A DNA stretch of 64,000 bases, taken from contig NC_083600.1 in NCBI RefSeq assembly GCF_020882245.1, forward strand, positions 4,092,001 to 4,156,000. The letters are read 5' to 3'. The notes under the pieces were generated by a model that worked only from the letters and a program-made list of their open reading frames with translations, did no database searches and was not told the DNA's origin. This document shows, piece after piece, positions 1 through 15,400 of this stretch. Source of the DNA: Rhopalosiphum padi. Its lineage: Eukaryota; Arthropoda; Insecta; Hemiptera; Aphididae. The position numbers were made by a program, and so were the translations under genes. Within the stretch, counting starts at the first letter, position 1. Every line of letters begins with the position of its first letter.

Positions 1-750
1 CAGCAGCAGCAACAACAGCTAGTACACAGGCGTAAGCGCACAAGTTGAAGGACAATAATTTCGGGAGGAGAACGACCCGCGTTGCTATACATTATAATAT
101 AGCAGAGGTAAATGTTATTATATTATTATTATATACACATTTACGACTATATAGTATATGAGGTACCACCCGTCGCCGCCGACGTCGTCTTCGTCAGGTG
201 TACACCGTGGACGGTGCGGTGCGGTGCGGTGCGGCGGCGTGGCGTGGCGTCATTGCCCGCGTGTAGTATTTTTTTAACTAGGTTAGTGTAACGCCGCCGC
301 CGCCGCCGCCGCGTGCGCGACTCCTACCAAAAAGGGGGACCGGTTCCGCCGCGGAGCAGGTAGAACGCGTCGTCGTCGTCGTCGTATACCTATATACATA
401 TATATATATATAATATATACATTATACATAAGCCGTACCCGTGTTTATATGGCATAAACCCACAGGTGGAAGAGAGAAGGGAAAAAAAAAACGCGAGCCG
501 CCGCGTTACCTCCTTTCCGCCCCACCACGGCGGCGGTGGCGGTGCCCCACCCCGCGGTCTCCCCGCCATGGACCCCCTGGCCGAGGCCCCGCTCGGTTGG
601 ACCGCCGGTGCACGCGCATACGCGTCAATACACTCGGTGCGCATAGTATCTCGCGGACGCGCCGGACGTGGATTTATGCCGACGAGCGGTCGAAGACGAT
701 AACTTTTTCGACAGTATACACTGTGTATGCCCATGTACTTTGACTACCGA
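1..750. promoter_or_regulatory. GC-rich block, possible promoter or 5' exon region
   Basis: This stretch is far richer in C, G and CpG than the surrounding AT-rich DNA. It carries short tandem GGTGC and GGCGT units (about 212-250), CCG/GCC triplet runs (about 292-312) and CGT triplets (about 368-384). The first bases read as a Gln-type CAG/CAA run followed by GTAAGC at about 33, which could be the end of an exon lying mostly outside the window. Overlapping ORFs on both strands here come from GC-rich composition and show no recognisable domain. A promoter or first non-coding exon of the downstream zinc-finger gene is possible, but no transcript boundary can be fixed. Confidence 0.3.
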
Positions 751-3700
751 ACGTCGCCGTTTCCGTCGAGTTCATAAGTTTTTTGGCATTTTTTTTTTTA
801 TTATATTTATTTTCGGTGTGCTATAACCGTCGGAGTCGTTTTATTTTCGCGATAATATATTTTTATATCTGTTCATTATAATATATTATTCAAGTGCGGT
901 GGTGTAGTGCGACGTATAATACATATATACGAGTGTGTCTTAACCCAGCAGTGCGACCGTCTTCGGCAGACTTGTATATTCGGCGAATATATTATATATA
1001 TACCTACCTACCGCGATTGTTTACGAAAAGCCTGCGCGATTACTTTTGATTGCTGTAACAGTAAGCTCGATTATTTTAGACTTAAAACATACATACGCTG
1101 TAGTTTCATAAAATACATAGTGTTCCAAACGTCTGCGAGCTTATAAAAAAGCACAACTTTTACCTCCGCACCATTCCTACTCGATAATGATTTGTATTTT
1201 TCTTTGTTTGGAATTTCCAGCTCCAGAAGTTTGGAACACGTTGTATGTTTATTTTTAATTAGCAAAATGTCCCTCGGGAATTATCACTTCCCCGTATGCT
1301 TTCAACTTCCTTGCGATAGTTCCCTTTTCGTATCCTTAATTTATGGTCAATTCACACGTAGGTTCCACGAAAAATCCGAGGCCGATTTTTTCTGTCTTTA
1401 CAGGTGAACAAATTCGAACATTTTTTTTTTTAATTATGATCTGTAAACAAATATGACCTTGTGAAAAATAGCTATTGTTTTTATAATTTTTCTCGGGGTG
1501 AATGACCGTCGACGAGGACTCGCCCTTTAATGATCAACAGGTAAATTCATCAACAAACTTTGGATTACAATTTTTCCGTCGGTGATTTAAAGCACTTTCT
1601 TCCGGATCTTTACTCGTGACCTTACAAACCAAATATTGAACTTATACATGAAAAACAAATTCTTTCGTCCAATTTAATCCCTATATTAGTGCGTCAAACA
1701 TCCCTGTTGCATGAATATACCTATTTTTTTACATAAATATATATATACGATGGCTGATATCTTTATACACTTACCAGTTACCAATATTAATATAAATATA
1801 TTTAGCACGAATGTACATATATATATATAATATACATATTTATATATATATGCATTAAAAGCTTCCATTTGTATAATAACTATATTATTATTTTTTTTTT
1901 CATCGAATAAAAATCCAATATACTTACTATATTTTGAAACAAAATAATAACAACATTAGTCAGTAATATTATGCAATTACTAATAATTTGCTTTGGCCCG
2001 GAGACTTTAACGACTGAATTCGTTCAATTCAAAATTGTGTTGTAAAAAATTTGTTACTTATACATAAACGCCTAAAATTGATCACATGCTGTTAAACTGT
2101 TTACCATATCCATAAATGTTGGCAAAACAAAAGATGCAAATTTCGTCTGTCAATTATTCATGTGTCCCGCAGTGTTACGTAGCTAGTATTTATATCATTT
2201 TATGTGTATAATATATCCGTGAGCGAACAGACTACTCTTCGAAAAAAAATTGAATTCGGATCTAGGGATACGTAACATAAATTAGGTGCTCAAATAGTGA
2301 GCATATTTGACTTCGGGGACATTCCGTCAACAAAATGCATATTATATTATAATAGTCTACTATAATTAACGTGATTTTGGTCGTGTTTGTATAATATAGT
2401 TGTTGTGTTCGGCTTCCCGGACCTAGGTTCCCGCATCAGCAGGTGACATTAATATAATTATCAGCGTTCATATAAGGTGATGTAGATAAAAATCTCCACG
2501 AAGACTCTTTCATCCGGTTTAGATTTTTGTTCCGGGAAAAATCGTTTATCTTCATATCAATTTTGTTCCAATTGTCCACAGTACCTATACGAGTATATTT
2601 GTAAATTTTTTATTTCAAACTTAGTTTTAAATGAGTTTCAAAAAACAAGTATAAATCTATAAATTAACTATATTATGTATGTATCTGTACGTTTATTGAA
2701 TTAAAATAATTGTATTTTTACAAAGTAGATATTGTTGAATTATGTTACACTTCAGACATCTAAAGCAAAATATTTTGAATATTGTTGTCTATTAATTGGT
2801 TTAATATTTAGATAATTATGTATTAAATGTACAAACAATTAAAACCCCATTAGCTTTGTATTGTTACTAATATAATTTTGTCGAATGGTTGGGTTCTAGA
2901 ATTATAAGAAGAATAAAAATCATACTATTCGTACTCATGCGTCTCGAAGTTATGGGCCAGTGGGTCGAACGGCTGACCACTGTCAGCCAGTGGTTTCTAT
3001 TATGTGCGCTCCGTTCAATTACAATTTGTAATTTAAATCCGTAATATATCTTAGAACAATTCACAATTTTATTGAAATATTCAGTACATAGTAATATTAT
3101 ACGTATATACTTGTTACAAATAAGTTAGATTTTTTCGTAAACACAATTTCGTGTTTGTAGAGGATTATAGGAATCATCCAATTTGGATCATTGAAAATAA
3201 TTATTTAAATATGTATAATATTATAACATTGCTTTAAACAATATTATCTATGAATATTATCATTATTACATCAATCATTGAACCATTTAAAAAAAAATTA
3301 TTTTATTTTAATTAGTTTGAGAACCAATTGAAGAGTAGGTGTGTATACCGTTATGTTTGTTGAGAATGTGGCACGTTATATTGTATATGTGTATGCCGCG
3401 TTGAGGTACTCACCTCGCATATACACACATACACACACACTATAGCCGTAGACCAAGTGTTATCAATTTATAATATACTTCATTCATCAATGTTAAACTG
3501 AAAAAATAAGTATGATTGTGATAAGCATCAAAATTAAATTTGTTAATAATTTTTCTATAATTTCATACCGATAGACCAAAAATATTTTGAATTTTGTAGA
3601 AACATTCGTAAAACTCATTAAAAACATATTTGTTTCAATTTGATTAAGTTATGAATATTTAAAGACAATTTTGTAAAATGTGTTACAATGTATTGGCTAT

Positions 3701-4302
3701 ATTATAATTATTAACTAATAAAATTAAATATTATTGAACATTCCTGCCTATTAAACATTTATACCCATATGTTTTCCCGATTATTTACTAAAGTACGTTT
3801 TATACGGCTCACGGGTTTTTCTACAGTAGACGATTTAATCATTTTTTAATTAATGAAAAAATATCTAATTATAACGGATATATTTTCATTAACAGGATCT
3901 AAAATTAATTTAATTAAATCATAAGTTACTGTGCTTTTCCTATTTAGAAAAATAAAATAATAATATATTTTACACAGGTACCTAACTAACCAACTAATGC
4001 AATGCAATGCGTTTATATACAGAATAATATTACAGCTATTGAGCTTAATAATATGGTCTGATTAAGAATTGCAATTTTGTTAAAAATTAACAAATGATAA
4101 CTGAATTACCTAAATGTATTGCTGTTCCTAATGATATTAAATAATTATTCCAAAACTATATACGGTATGTTCTAAAAGTACCGTTCGCTCGTCAGGAGGT
4201 CACTCGAAGTGGTAAAACTTCTTTAAATAAAATGCGTTGTTCAACAAAAATCGGGTTTTTGTGTATAGAAATTCGTAAAATAATATTGGTAATTTTGGAA
4301 TC

Positions 4303-4342
4303 GTATGTATGTATGTATGTATGTATGTATGTATGTATGTAT
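4303..4342. repeat. (GTAT)n microsatellite
   Basis: Ten consecutive GTAT units lie here, with no interruption. A short ORF running through them is composed mostly of repeat-derived Met-Tyr-Val-Cys residues and is not taken as a gene. Confidence 0.95.
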
Positions 4343-7300
4343 TTATGTTATCTAAATGTGAACATTTTAAATACTAAATTCTGTATAGTTTTACATAAGC
4401 CAAACTCCTTAATTACAAACCTTAAACACTACTTTAACTGTTACTTTACAATCATTAAGAATAAAATATACATATATAGCATTATATACTTATGCCATCT
4501 TGTTTTTGCGCTGACATGTTTACAAACCAATAGATTTTGGTGTATTCTATAATAATATGTATTTTGTACGCACATACAATTTAGTAAATTAGTAGTTTAG
4601 TATCTTATATCTATGTCCTATAACTTTGTACCTAACCTAATTCATTTTCTGTTTTTAATTTGTATTTTTCATACATCCACAGAAAATAACTAAATCTGTG
4701 CTTTTTTGAGATACATATTGTTAAAAATAAATGTATTATATTTCATAATTGCATGCGTGTTAATAACGTAGAAAAATAATTAAGAACACAATATAACTTA
4801 TTATTTAAAATAAATAATCTAATTATATTTTTAAAGTCTATGATAAATTATATAATCTCCGGTTTTAACTACAGATATATATTATATCTGTATAATAGTT
4901 GAAACGATTGTTAAATCATTTTTTTGTTGAGTTTATTTTGCACTATACGACACATATACCGTACATACGACTGTATATTCTATACCTGTACTATATGTAT
5001 ATGTATATATATATATATATTGTATTCAATCAATTAAATCCTCACGGTTTTTATTAAATATGCAATTCTCATAAGTCATAATAAGTCATAATGTATTTTC
5101 AATATATAATGTTAAAGCAAATTAATTGTTTGCGATTTATAAAGTATAGTAATACTATAGAACCATAATAATACTATTATATAGCGTTTATCGCAACCGC
5201 GCGTCCATACAATATATATTATACAAAATGGATCGTGGACGGATACCTAATATTATAATAATAATTATAATAGATATTAGATACCTACGTGCGGCACATT
5301 TATGACGAAAAAAAATTGTCTTTCTATTATGCGTCAAAAACTCGTATGTGTCTAGAACGAATCGTAAGTGATTATAGTGTTTTGTTTTAGAACGCGGAAC
5401 GTGAGGAGGGAGTTGGTGGGAAAGCCTCGGCGTGTAAGTCGGGAGAAATGTACGAATGTGTGTGTGTTTCGTGAGCGGAATAGCCTGTGGTAGGAAGAGA
5501 GGAGGAAGTACATGCGGACGATAAAAAGTGACAGTCCGGATCGTCGGCCAAGCTGCACGCGAACCGGGTTACCGTGTCATAAGTCTAGCCGGATGTTGTG
5601 CGAGTGTATATACACGTTTACATGTATGTATTTATTTATGCGTATACATATGTATGTGTGTGAGTGTGTGTGTGTGTGCTGTACATATACTTCATCCTAT
5701 CCTGACCGTATGTCGCATATATAAGTACGTATATATATAATAATGAACAGATTCAGTAAAAGTATTCATTCTCCTCCACCCCCTCCAATTATTCACTAGT
5801 CCCACCAGTCAATACTTCCCATACGTCCACCTATACATATATATATAATATACTGTATGCGTCCACGTAGTTATAGATATACAAAACGTATTTATCTATA
5901 TATATAATATATATGTATATATTACGCGTTGCATATATATAGTAAATGCCGCAGTATATTATTCGCTCGACGATATATACCGCGATGATGTTGAACGGCT
6001 GACACCGCGAACAACGGTCACAAGTGGCTCATCCGGACTGGTCGCCATTTTTTATATATTGTCTCGTGTATATAGTGATACATTGTTATTTTTTCTCTCT
6101 TCTTCTCGATGACGTCATTAAACCCGCGTGTGTGTGTGCTGCTGCGGCTGTACCTTTATGGGCTTTATGCGGCCGTGGTTGTCATGTTATTATATATGTA
6201 TATCCGAACGTGCGGGGGCCATCGACCGACATCGTGCATAAAATATCTATTTGCGGAGATTATTATTTTTTTCACGAATTCTTTGAGAATATTCTCGACG
6301 TTTTCAATATACACCCGCGCGACACTATATAATATAAACCTATTATTCAGATAAATGTACATCCATTCCGCCGAAACGTGTACCTATATATACGAGTTGT
6401 GTAGTAGCCCGCTGTAGGTAATTGTGCGCGTATTACTTATTCGCATACAATAACGTATCACCCTCGTTCCAAAACTATCACTCATCGTTGCCGAGTCATC
6501 GCGAATATTTCGAGCATAAATATATGTATCGTGTAACATCGAACCTCAAAATATATAGAGAAACACGTAGTCAATTAATATATATTATATGTATAGTTAT
6601 GCCTCATGCACAATTATTACATGATTGATAAACGTATGAATTGGTTCGTCATTTTACGTACAAACATTTATGAGGTTATATGCAGACCATTACTACATGT
6701 GTATACATATATACATATAACCTATATATGTCTTCGAACTGTAAATAACATAAAACATTATTTAATGTAATATAGTATTCACATTATTAATTGATATAAA
6801 ATATAAAGATTTAAGTTAGGAACAAGTAGTGATTTTGAATCGTTTTATTATTACGCGATATGATAAAGTATAATGATGAGTGATGGGTCCTACTGCAGTA
6901 GACATAATATAATATCACAAGTCTTATGAACACAGCGGGCGTTGAAGTCTTTAAAATAATTACTTCTGAATAGTATCTATAGGTGTAATTTTGTCTGTAT
7001 AATAATGACATAGAAAAAAATATTATCATTCATAATTACGTATTGGTTTTACATTGTGATTGTGCAGTTATAATAAGTGTATACAAATATTGGCACGAAA
7101 TTGTTTAAGATATATTTTAACAATTAATAAATCATTGTTAAGATATTGTGCATTTTTCCTTTATATTCATTTTATATATTATACACTATATATTATTATA
7201 TGTATGTGAGAACCTACACTTATCATTACGTACCCATTCAAATGACACTCGCACTAATTTGAATCATAAAATTAAAAACAAGCCGTGTCCGTGTTTTATT

Positions 7301-9562
7301 ATTTTCCACATAAAAATTATACTATATACCTACCTACTATCTTGTCTATGGTTGTATTATTATTATTACCTTTGTGGCAATTCATATCTGGGCTGTTTCA
7401 CGGTTGAACTGTATCCAACGGGCCCGCAAGTGGGTCAATGCTTTTTTCCTTCAATTTTTTTTCCCCGCAATCGATTGTCCGGATGACTGGTGACAGCTCT
7501 GTGGCGTCGGCGTATCGTGTCATTGTCTCCGGTCGTTTTTTTTTTACATTCGTTAATCATTCTATTTAGTCTATTATTTCGTCTATATGCATTTGACAAA
7601 CCGTTTTAGGAGTGCTGTTTTTGTTTTTTGTCATACGATGAAAATCCCGATTTGTAAGCGGAAACATCTCTGTTGCACTATCTATTTAACTATAATATAG
7701 GCAGTATCGATATATATTTTTCTATTTGACCTTTATTTTTTGTGGGATAATATAATATACTGTATTTTTAAGCATACAATATTGAGTCGACCACCCTGTA
7801 TGTATGTAACTATTGAAAAATACAAATATATAAAATTATTATATGACATACCTATATTCATACCTATATATATAAATAATGTGTTCATGTAATACATAAT
7901 ATGTTTATAGTTAGTCATGTGTATAATGTATATATGTATTTTACAAGTGTCAAAAATATATAATAGATAATAAAGTATATTGAGCTCAATGCCGAAAATT
8001 ATTTTTAAACAATAACGACGCCAAAATTATGAACACTTTAACGTGTAAGAATATCAGATAATTGAAAACCGGACTAGATTGATAAAAAATAGAAAAATTA
8101 CACTGTCCATGAATTTATTATTCACAGTAGCACACAATGAGAGGTGTTGTGTATATATAATATATATACATACTTTGGAATGTCCAAAGGGTTATGTAAC
8201 TTGTAACTGACTCATTGACGACGTCGTCTTATGTCGTCACATAAAAAATATTATTTTCGAGACATTTAGGTACGCACTAATTGCAATACCTATAGTTGTA
8301 GGAATTATATATCAATACACCTATACCTAAATGGCCAAGTTCTGAGTAGTTATATAGTTTTGGTTATTTTCTAATGAATAAAAACGTAAATATGTCTTTT
8401 TTAAGAACGCTTACCTATACGAGCTAAATATATGACACAGATAATAGACAAAAAAAAATGTTGGTAAAAAGATTTTGTGGTTTTTGGAGTTTTATTTACT
8501 ATCAACTATCAAGGCAATAGCTAATAATAATATAATATAACGGTGGCTGAATTTAACCTCATCAGGTTATTGTATTGTCTCAATGTCTAATTATTCAGTT
8601 ACGATAGTTACAACACATGTTCATTACGTCGACAATAAGTGTATATACGTATATAAACACTATTAACCATCAAGTCAATTTTCTCGTCTGATCAATTGCG
8701 CATGAAGCGTATAATATACCTAGCACGTCGATATAGACCCTTCGAGCCTTGGGAATCGTTTGGTATAACGCGTCTGCACGGCCTTAGACGTTTGACAGTA
8801 TATACGCATTATAGTTTCTGTGCATATTTCCCGACGAAGCTTAAGGTCTCTCTCCAGACGGCGTATACACATCAAAATTCTTCACTATTCCGCGACGGAA
8901 TTTATAAATCAATAAGATAATTGTCCTTTTTCCGAACTATGCGTGAGGTGTCCTTCGAAACATATACAGCGCGGACAAATTATCCCGTTACGATCGTACG
9001 GCGTACGCATATGTGTATTAAAACTGCGCAGCTGGAGTAGCGAATCTGTAGACTGCAAGGTTAGGTCGTGTTGGGTTACAGGGTGGTCGTATATATATAT
9101 ATAATATGGTTATAATAATAAATATTATATTATACGTGGGCAGATCCTCATTCCATAATACATTATGTAGTTAAGCACAGCACAATAACATAATCCGTAC
9201 CGTTACAAATTTAAGGGTAAGAGTAACGCAACAAAAATTAGGCTGTTGCGTATACGAGGCAACCGGGATGACGCGTCATGTCGAAAAACGATGATATATC
9301 ACACCACCAATTGTATGGTAAATGTTATTATTATTATATAACTACTATTTTACTACCTGCCACTACCGAGAAATTTGGGTCGAATCGCCACCGTTCACTA
9401 TGGGGGACTTATCGAGCCGAACCCGCACAACGCTGCAGAAAGAGAGAGATGCGCACCGATGAACATATATATATATGTATATGTATGTGTATATCGTATA
9501 GTAGCGGACAAAAATTTTCTTTTTTCAAACTGTTGTGCACCCGAAATAGTAATAAAAATATA

Positions 9563-9582
9563 TGTGTGTGTGTGTGTGTGTG
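9563..9582. repeat. (TG)n microsatellite
   Basis: About ten TG units are present. They lie roughly 75 bases before an (AC)n tract, so the two can pair as inverted simple repeats. Confidence 0.9.
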
Positions 9583-9654
9583 CATTGGTACCGTTAAACT
9601 ATTGGCTGGTGTGTGGTGGCGAACCGACGGCAATCATTGTGTACACCATACACG

Positions 9655-9677
9655 ACACACACACACACACACACACA
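9655..9677. repeat. (AC)n microsatellite
   Basis: About eleven AC units are present, followed by a short TA run. Confidence 0.9.
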
Positions 9678-12212
9678 TATATATTATATTCGCTTCAAGG
9701 GTATACGCATTACATTCGTAAATACATACGACGTTGATAAATTGTTTTGCACCGCAATATGTGCGACAAGCACTCTGCAATGTAATAATAATATTGCACG
9801 TGTCCAACGAAAATCGCTTTGTCGTCCGACCGATTTATATACCTATAAATATATATATACGTATGTTATTGTTCTGGTCCATTTGATATTATTATTATTA
9901 TTATTTTAACCGACTACGAGTTTTCGCCACAGCCTACACACGTTCCAACTGTATGTCCAAACGCAGTGGGCGGTTTGTGTGTGTGTACATATTATATCTA
10001 CAATGTGTTAACATCCTACCCGGGATCAGACCTTTTTATTGTAACATTTTTCTGGTCGACGGTCGTTGAAAACCGTTTTGTTTGCGATCAAAGACGTACA
10101 TTTACCATCCAATATAACGTGAATGTGACCTGCCGCCGACAACTTACTGTAAAGGCTGTTCGCGGATGGTACGAGCAAATTATAAAATATAAATTGTCTC
10201 CGCGTAACACCCGTTTAACGTTTTTAACGTTACTCGCCGTACTCGCATTGATCATTTTTACCATTCCGATATCCTTTACATATATACACTACGTTAGGTT
10301 AGGTGTACGATGGATGTATATATAAATATATGATATGTATATGATGAACACCTCCCATTAAAGTTATTCGATTGTTTAATATATAGGTGCACGTCGATTT
10401 TAGGATCGGATTTATAAAATGTAGAGATATATTTATCTAAAGGTATATTTAGTAAAGTAAATTCCTTCGATATTTAAAAAAAAATCAAATCCAATTAATT
10501 ATATATACAAAATAAATAAATAAAAACTAAATTTGCTATTTATGATAAAGTATAGTTGGGGAAATTTAATAATACGCTTTATCAGAACAGTATCTATTGC
10601 AACTTTTAAGCAATACAAATATTAAGTCTATGACAATTAAATTTAGTATTAACTTAAAATTATTGAAATATAAAATTGGTCAAAAAATAATAATAATAAA
10701 GTTAACGTTTATTTATTGGTCAAAAGTCAATAAGTACAAGTGAAATTAAAAAAATTTTTACTAAGAATTATTACTGTGGGAATTCGCATACAAAACGGTA
10801 GAATCGCGGTGGAATTTACAACCGCCAATTTGATATATATAAATATATAATATACCTGAATTCTATAATTAAATCATTTTATTTTACTAAAGCAGGCACA
10901 GTTGATCGAATATCATTTGACAGATTGTAGGAACATTTTAAATCATAACAATAATATTATTTCTTCCGATTCAGACAAAAGCATGAAACTACCTTTTTTT
11001 ATTTTATATAATATATACTACTTTTCATGTAGTAGGTTCATATACTATTATAACTTATAACGCAAGTAGGTACACAATACACAATTTAAGTGACAATCAT
11101 TTTTTTATATTAATTATCACTTATCACGAACGTCAAGTTTTTGTTATTAATTTATAGTGAATTTTTCTTACATACAGTTAGTTTTAAATGGATAGATACC
11201 AAACGTCAGGTTATTGTCATCAAAATGTAATTGATTTAAAAACATTATTCTTTTTACGCTTTATTTATCTGTTATCATATGCTACGTTTTGGTAGTAATA
11301 GTTTATTATTTAAATAAATTATATTATGATTGTGATTTATAACAACTTAATAATCAACATTAAATATATAGAGTTAAACCAAACTTGTATCCTTATAATT
11401 TTTATCTCGAAAACGATTTTGGTTTGGATGCGAAAAATTACATACGATTTACGGAAAAAGTGTCTAGTAAATTGAAAAATAAATAGGAAAATATCTATTC
11501 TACTATAATTACATTATTTTTATGCACAATGTTTTAAATATAATAGTTAAAAATATAAATAAATATGAATATTATTAAAATTAAAATACAGTAACTTTCT
11601 CCTTTTAAATATTTTTCTATACTTATCTTTTAATTTTTCCGTCGCGATAGCGTTGACGTAATTCAAGTCTTTTTCATTATTAGTTGTTGATTTTCTATCC
11701 TGGTGGTATACCAACGTCCCACAGTGATGGTTTTGTTCTATCACTCAAACGTCTCAAATAGGTTGCAATACATGACAGCGATAATAAATACTAACGTGCA
11801 TTCGATCGATAAAACCACGTCATATTTTTTCCATTTTCAAGATATATTTTCTGATGGAAATTTTACCAGAATTTTGTCCATGATTCTTGTACACAATATT
11901 ACATATATACATTTTCTTTTTAATTACACAACTATACCTACTTACTTATAAGTGATAATATATTATAATGTGGTATACGTGCAGTGCAAACACGTTTGTA
12001 TAAAATATTATAATTTATAAGCTGTACAAGTATAGATACGTCAGAATACTTTGGAACACTAACGCTTATTGCTTCCTTTTTACTTAATACATTATGGTTT
12101 TTTAAGTATACGCATTTATTGAACAATTGGTATAATATATTTGTGTTTTTTTTGTTTTTTTTTATGTTTTTGTTTTCATTCTTGCTGTCTTTGTTGTTGT
12201 GGTGCACTTCAG

Positions 12213-12475
12213 GACAAAAATCGACTTCTGTCACAATTTCTGTCGATCTGCCGCATCAGTGGACCAACAGCATCAGCGCCAAGTACGGTGCAATATTAGA
12301 GACAACTACACATTACGTCGTCGACGACTAAAACTGCCATAGCCGATACCCAACAGCCGTGGTATTATGCGATTTTCGTGCGCGTCGGTGTTTCATCGGT
12401 CGAGATGAAATCGTCCGACGACGACAAGCACTGCGTCGGTCCTCGCAAACCACAAATTCCAACTGATTCTTGGAA
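12213..12475 (+). other. leader exon of the zinc-finger transcription factor gene
   Basis: A strong T-rich tract (about 12140-12200) ending in CAG gives a good acceptor, with the exon starting at 12213. A GTAAGT donor follows position 12475. The exon is mostly 5' UTR. An ATG at 12405 opens a frame that is still open at the donor after 71 coding bases (23 codons plus 2 bases), beginning Met-Lys-Ser-Ser-Asp-Asp-Asp. An earlier ATG at 12367 opens a 13-codon upstream ORF that overlaps it out of frame. Direct joining to the 17447 acceptor gives a stop after four codons, so either a small exon (length 3n+2) lies between them, or translation starts inside the large exon. Assignment to the same gene rests on position and strand. 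Confidence 0.45.
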
Positions 12476-15400
12476 GTAAGTCAACATTGATATATTCATT
12501 TACGATTATATATTATGTTATTCACATACTTGATAAAATATACAACTTCCAAGGATATGAAAAAAATTAAATATCGTTCAGAAATAAGTACTTACAATAA
12601 TTTATAATAATAGTTAAATATTTTAATTCGACGTCTGTAACCAATAATATAACTAATAATTTAAGGTACTGCAAAGCTTACGTATAATAATAATAGTAAT
12701 AATAATCAATCTAAATAATTATTTACATACATCGTCCATCAAATAATAATCATCATTATAGAGTATATTATAAAATTAATTAATTATTTTTTTTATGCCT
12801 GAATAAATTTAATTTTTATGGTAGACCTACTTTTTGAAATACTAACAAAAAAATGTACAATTATTAATCTTTTACTGATTCGTACCTTATAAATTATAAT
12901 TAACATTATCATTCTAAAAACATTAGGTTTATACAATTATAACACTAATATTATTTAGGTTAGTAGATTATTCAAATTATTAAAAATATAGCTAGACCTA
13001 AAAAACTAAAATGTAGATTGTAGAGTGTATCATCTTTTCATCTATATTTTACATTGTGGTTATTATAATCTAGTACATCTATACATTATACCTATATGAC
13101 TATATAGGTACATAAAGTAATACTTTACATTTAGAAACATATGATTAAATAATCTGAGTATTGTTCGATAAAAAGAAAAACTAATGAAATTTATATGCAA
13201 CAAATTTATATTCATAAGTTATTCGCTATGGTTATTAGAAAAAGTAATATTGTATAATATTACATTTAGTTTATTAAAAATATATTTACACAATATTTTT
13301 TGTTATGTTGCTTTATGGTAGCATTTAAAAAATATTATATTGTTAAAACGAAATACATCAACCATTCTATAATAATGTAATATACATTTTAAATAGATAG
13401 TTAATGGTTTCTTGAACACGTATTTTTATAAAATGTATTAATGCCTAATTGAAATTAATAATTATAATAATCACCGAATATTTGATTTAATCATAAATGT
13501 ATAAAACGTATTGTTAAATTTGTATATAATTAATGTTTTGTTACTAAATAATAATATTAAGTATTTATAGTAATATTTATTTTTTGGTTTTTTACGTGTA
13601 TCATATTTTTATTTTTTATTTGTTGATTGGAGATACCTATAGAGTCTATATAACTATAGAAAATAACTTGTAAATTTGTTAATAAATTAAAAAAATGAAA
13701 TATTAAGGACTATATATTGAAATTAACTAAAATGATATGTATGAATTTTTTAATGTTACAAAAAAATATTTGACATTTGATTTGATGTATTATAAATGCA
13801 TTGCAAGTATCTATAGGCAAGACCTAGAAATGTGGGCTTTACTTAAAATAACACTTTTAAATTATTATTAGCGGAACAATGAATACATTAAATGTATTTA
13901 TAAAATAAATTTTATTTTATAAGTATGTGTTTTTAGATATTATTTTTATGATCTTCTTTAGGCAGTACCTTCAACCTGCGACGTCAGGAGTTGTTTCTAG
14001 TTGAAAATTCGAATTAGTTGATACTATTATGGGGATCTCAATTCAAAAGTAAACATTTCCCGCAATATAAAAAACATTATAACAAAACTGACATTTTTAC
14101 TCAATACCAGTTTTTGACAAAATCAATATTGTTGTTTTGTGTTAGTTCGAAAATAAATAAATGTACCTACAAATATTTTTTAATAATTGTTTGAAGTCAA
14201 AATGTCAAAAAAAAATCATAAAAATCAAAACATTTTGCGCATAATTGGTAGTAATTACTTTAAAAATGTTTGTATTAATTTTAAGCTATTTATCATACGT
14301 CTAACATCTGTATAGTCACTTATAGAATAACAGCTAGTAATAACTAATATTATATGAAATAATATTGTAATAATTAGTATTTATTGTATGAAAACAATTA
14401 GTTAAATTTATCATAATGCTAATAGTAATAAAAATATGGTTATATAACAAATTATAAAATAAGTTATATAGTCTATCAGAGTGACAAACCCTATGCACTC
14501 GGAATAGTTTTTAGTGCGGAATGATTTATCATTGAATTCAAATTTAACACATCTACTATAGTGAACTTCTCAATGACAAGGTACTCTCGATACCTTCTAT
14601 GCAGTAGAGCAACTTACCCGGTTTTTATTAACGGTTTCAGTACTGGGAAACATAAACATTTAGGTAGGTAGGTAAACGGGCAAACGGCGAACAATTTAAT
14701 GTCACATTCCCAAAACCACACATATGTAATATGTTTCTATATATATATGTATACACGATTTACTGTAAAAAACTGACCGCCAAAGCCATTGACAGCTACT
14801 ATTCTACGACTCTACCTACTACCAGCTGTATATTATAGTTGGTCCTAAGTCATCTATACCTAAAATCATATTATAAAGCGGTCTTGTAACAAAACAAAAA
14901 AAAAGGTTCTTAAACATTTTTAGGTATGTCTAGACTCTGGATGGTTTAAGAATCCATTTATTTATGTCACAATGTTAATCTTATACTCTTAGTCGTCTTT
15001 CAATTCGTTATAATATGTACTGTTATTATTTATTATTTAGGGACGGGACACATAAATTCTACGAATCTCAATTCTAGAAATTCTTGTGGGTTGAAACAAT
15101 TAAAAAAATTGTTAGTTAAGATTATTTTTTTTAAATTCTCTATCATTTTTGCATCAGTTATTATAATCAATCTCTTTTATTCGTAAATCGCGTCATTTTT
15201 CATTGTATATTATATTATATTCATGTAATGAATCATTTTTAATTACATTTGAATTTTAACGAAGAAACTCAGTCTTAATCCATCTAAATAAAAATCATAA
15301 TTAGTGGTATTAAGTCCATTCAATTTCACTGATATTATTCATAATTGAATTATTATAAGCAAAATGTTGATCATTAATTTTTAGAATTTCTTATAGTTAT

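Larger units (their letters stand above)
1411..12212. other. gene-free AT-rich region with GC-richer islands
   Basis: I see no convincing coding exon in this stretch. It is AT-rich with many TATATA tracts and microsatellites. Moderately GC-richer islands occur near 5390-5600, 6000-6480, 8690-9080 and 9240-10310, where chance ORFs appear in several frames. The islands could be enhancers or untranslated exons of the zinc-finger gene that follows; this is inference from position only. Confidence 0.4.

Noticed and set aside
390..743. Overlapping ORFs on both strands in the GC-rich block
   Set aside because: Low-complexity, proline- and arginine-rich, open on both strands because of composition, with no splice or start context.
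4303..4342. Regular tetranucleotide array considered as a CRISPR-like or satellite array
   Set aside because: A pure 4-base microsatellite with no spacers.
9278..10325. Several ORFs of 98-147 residues
   Set aside because: They run through TG/CA/TA microsatellites, giving Thr-His and Cys-Val runs, and overlap in different frames.
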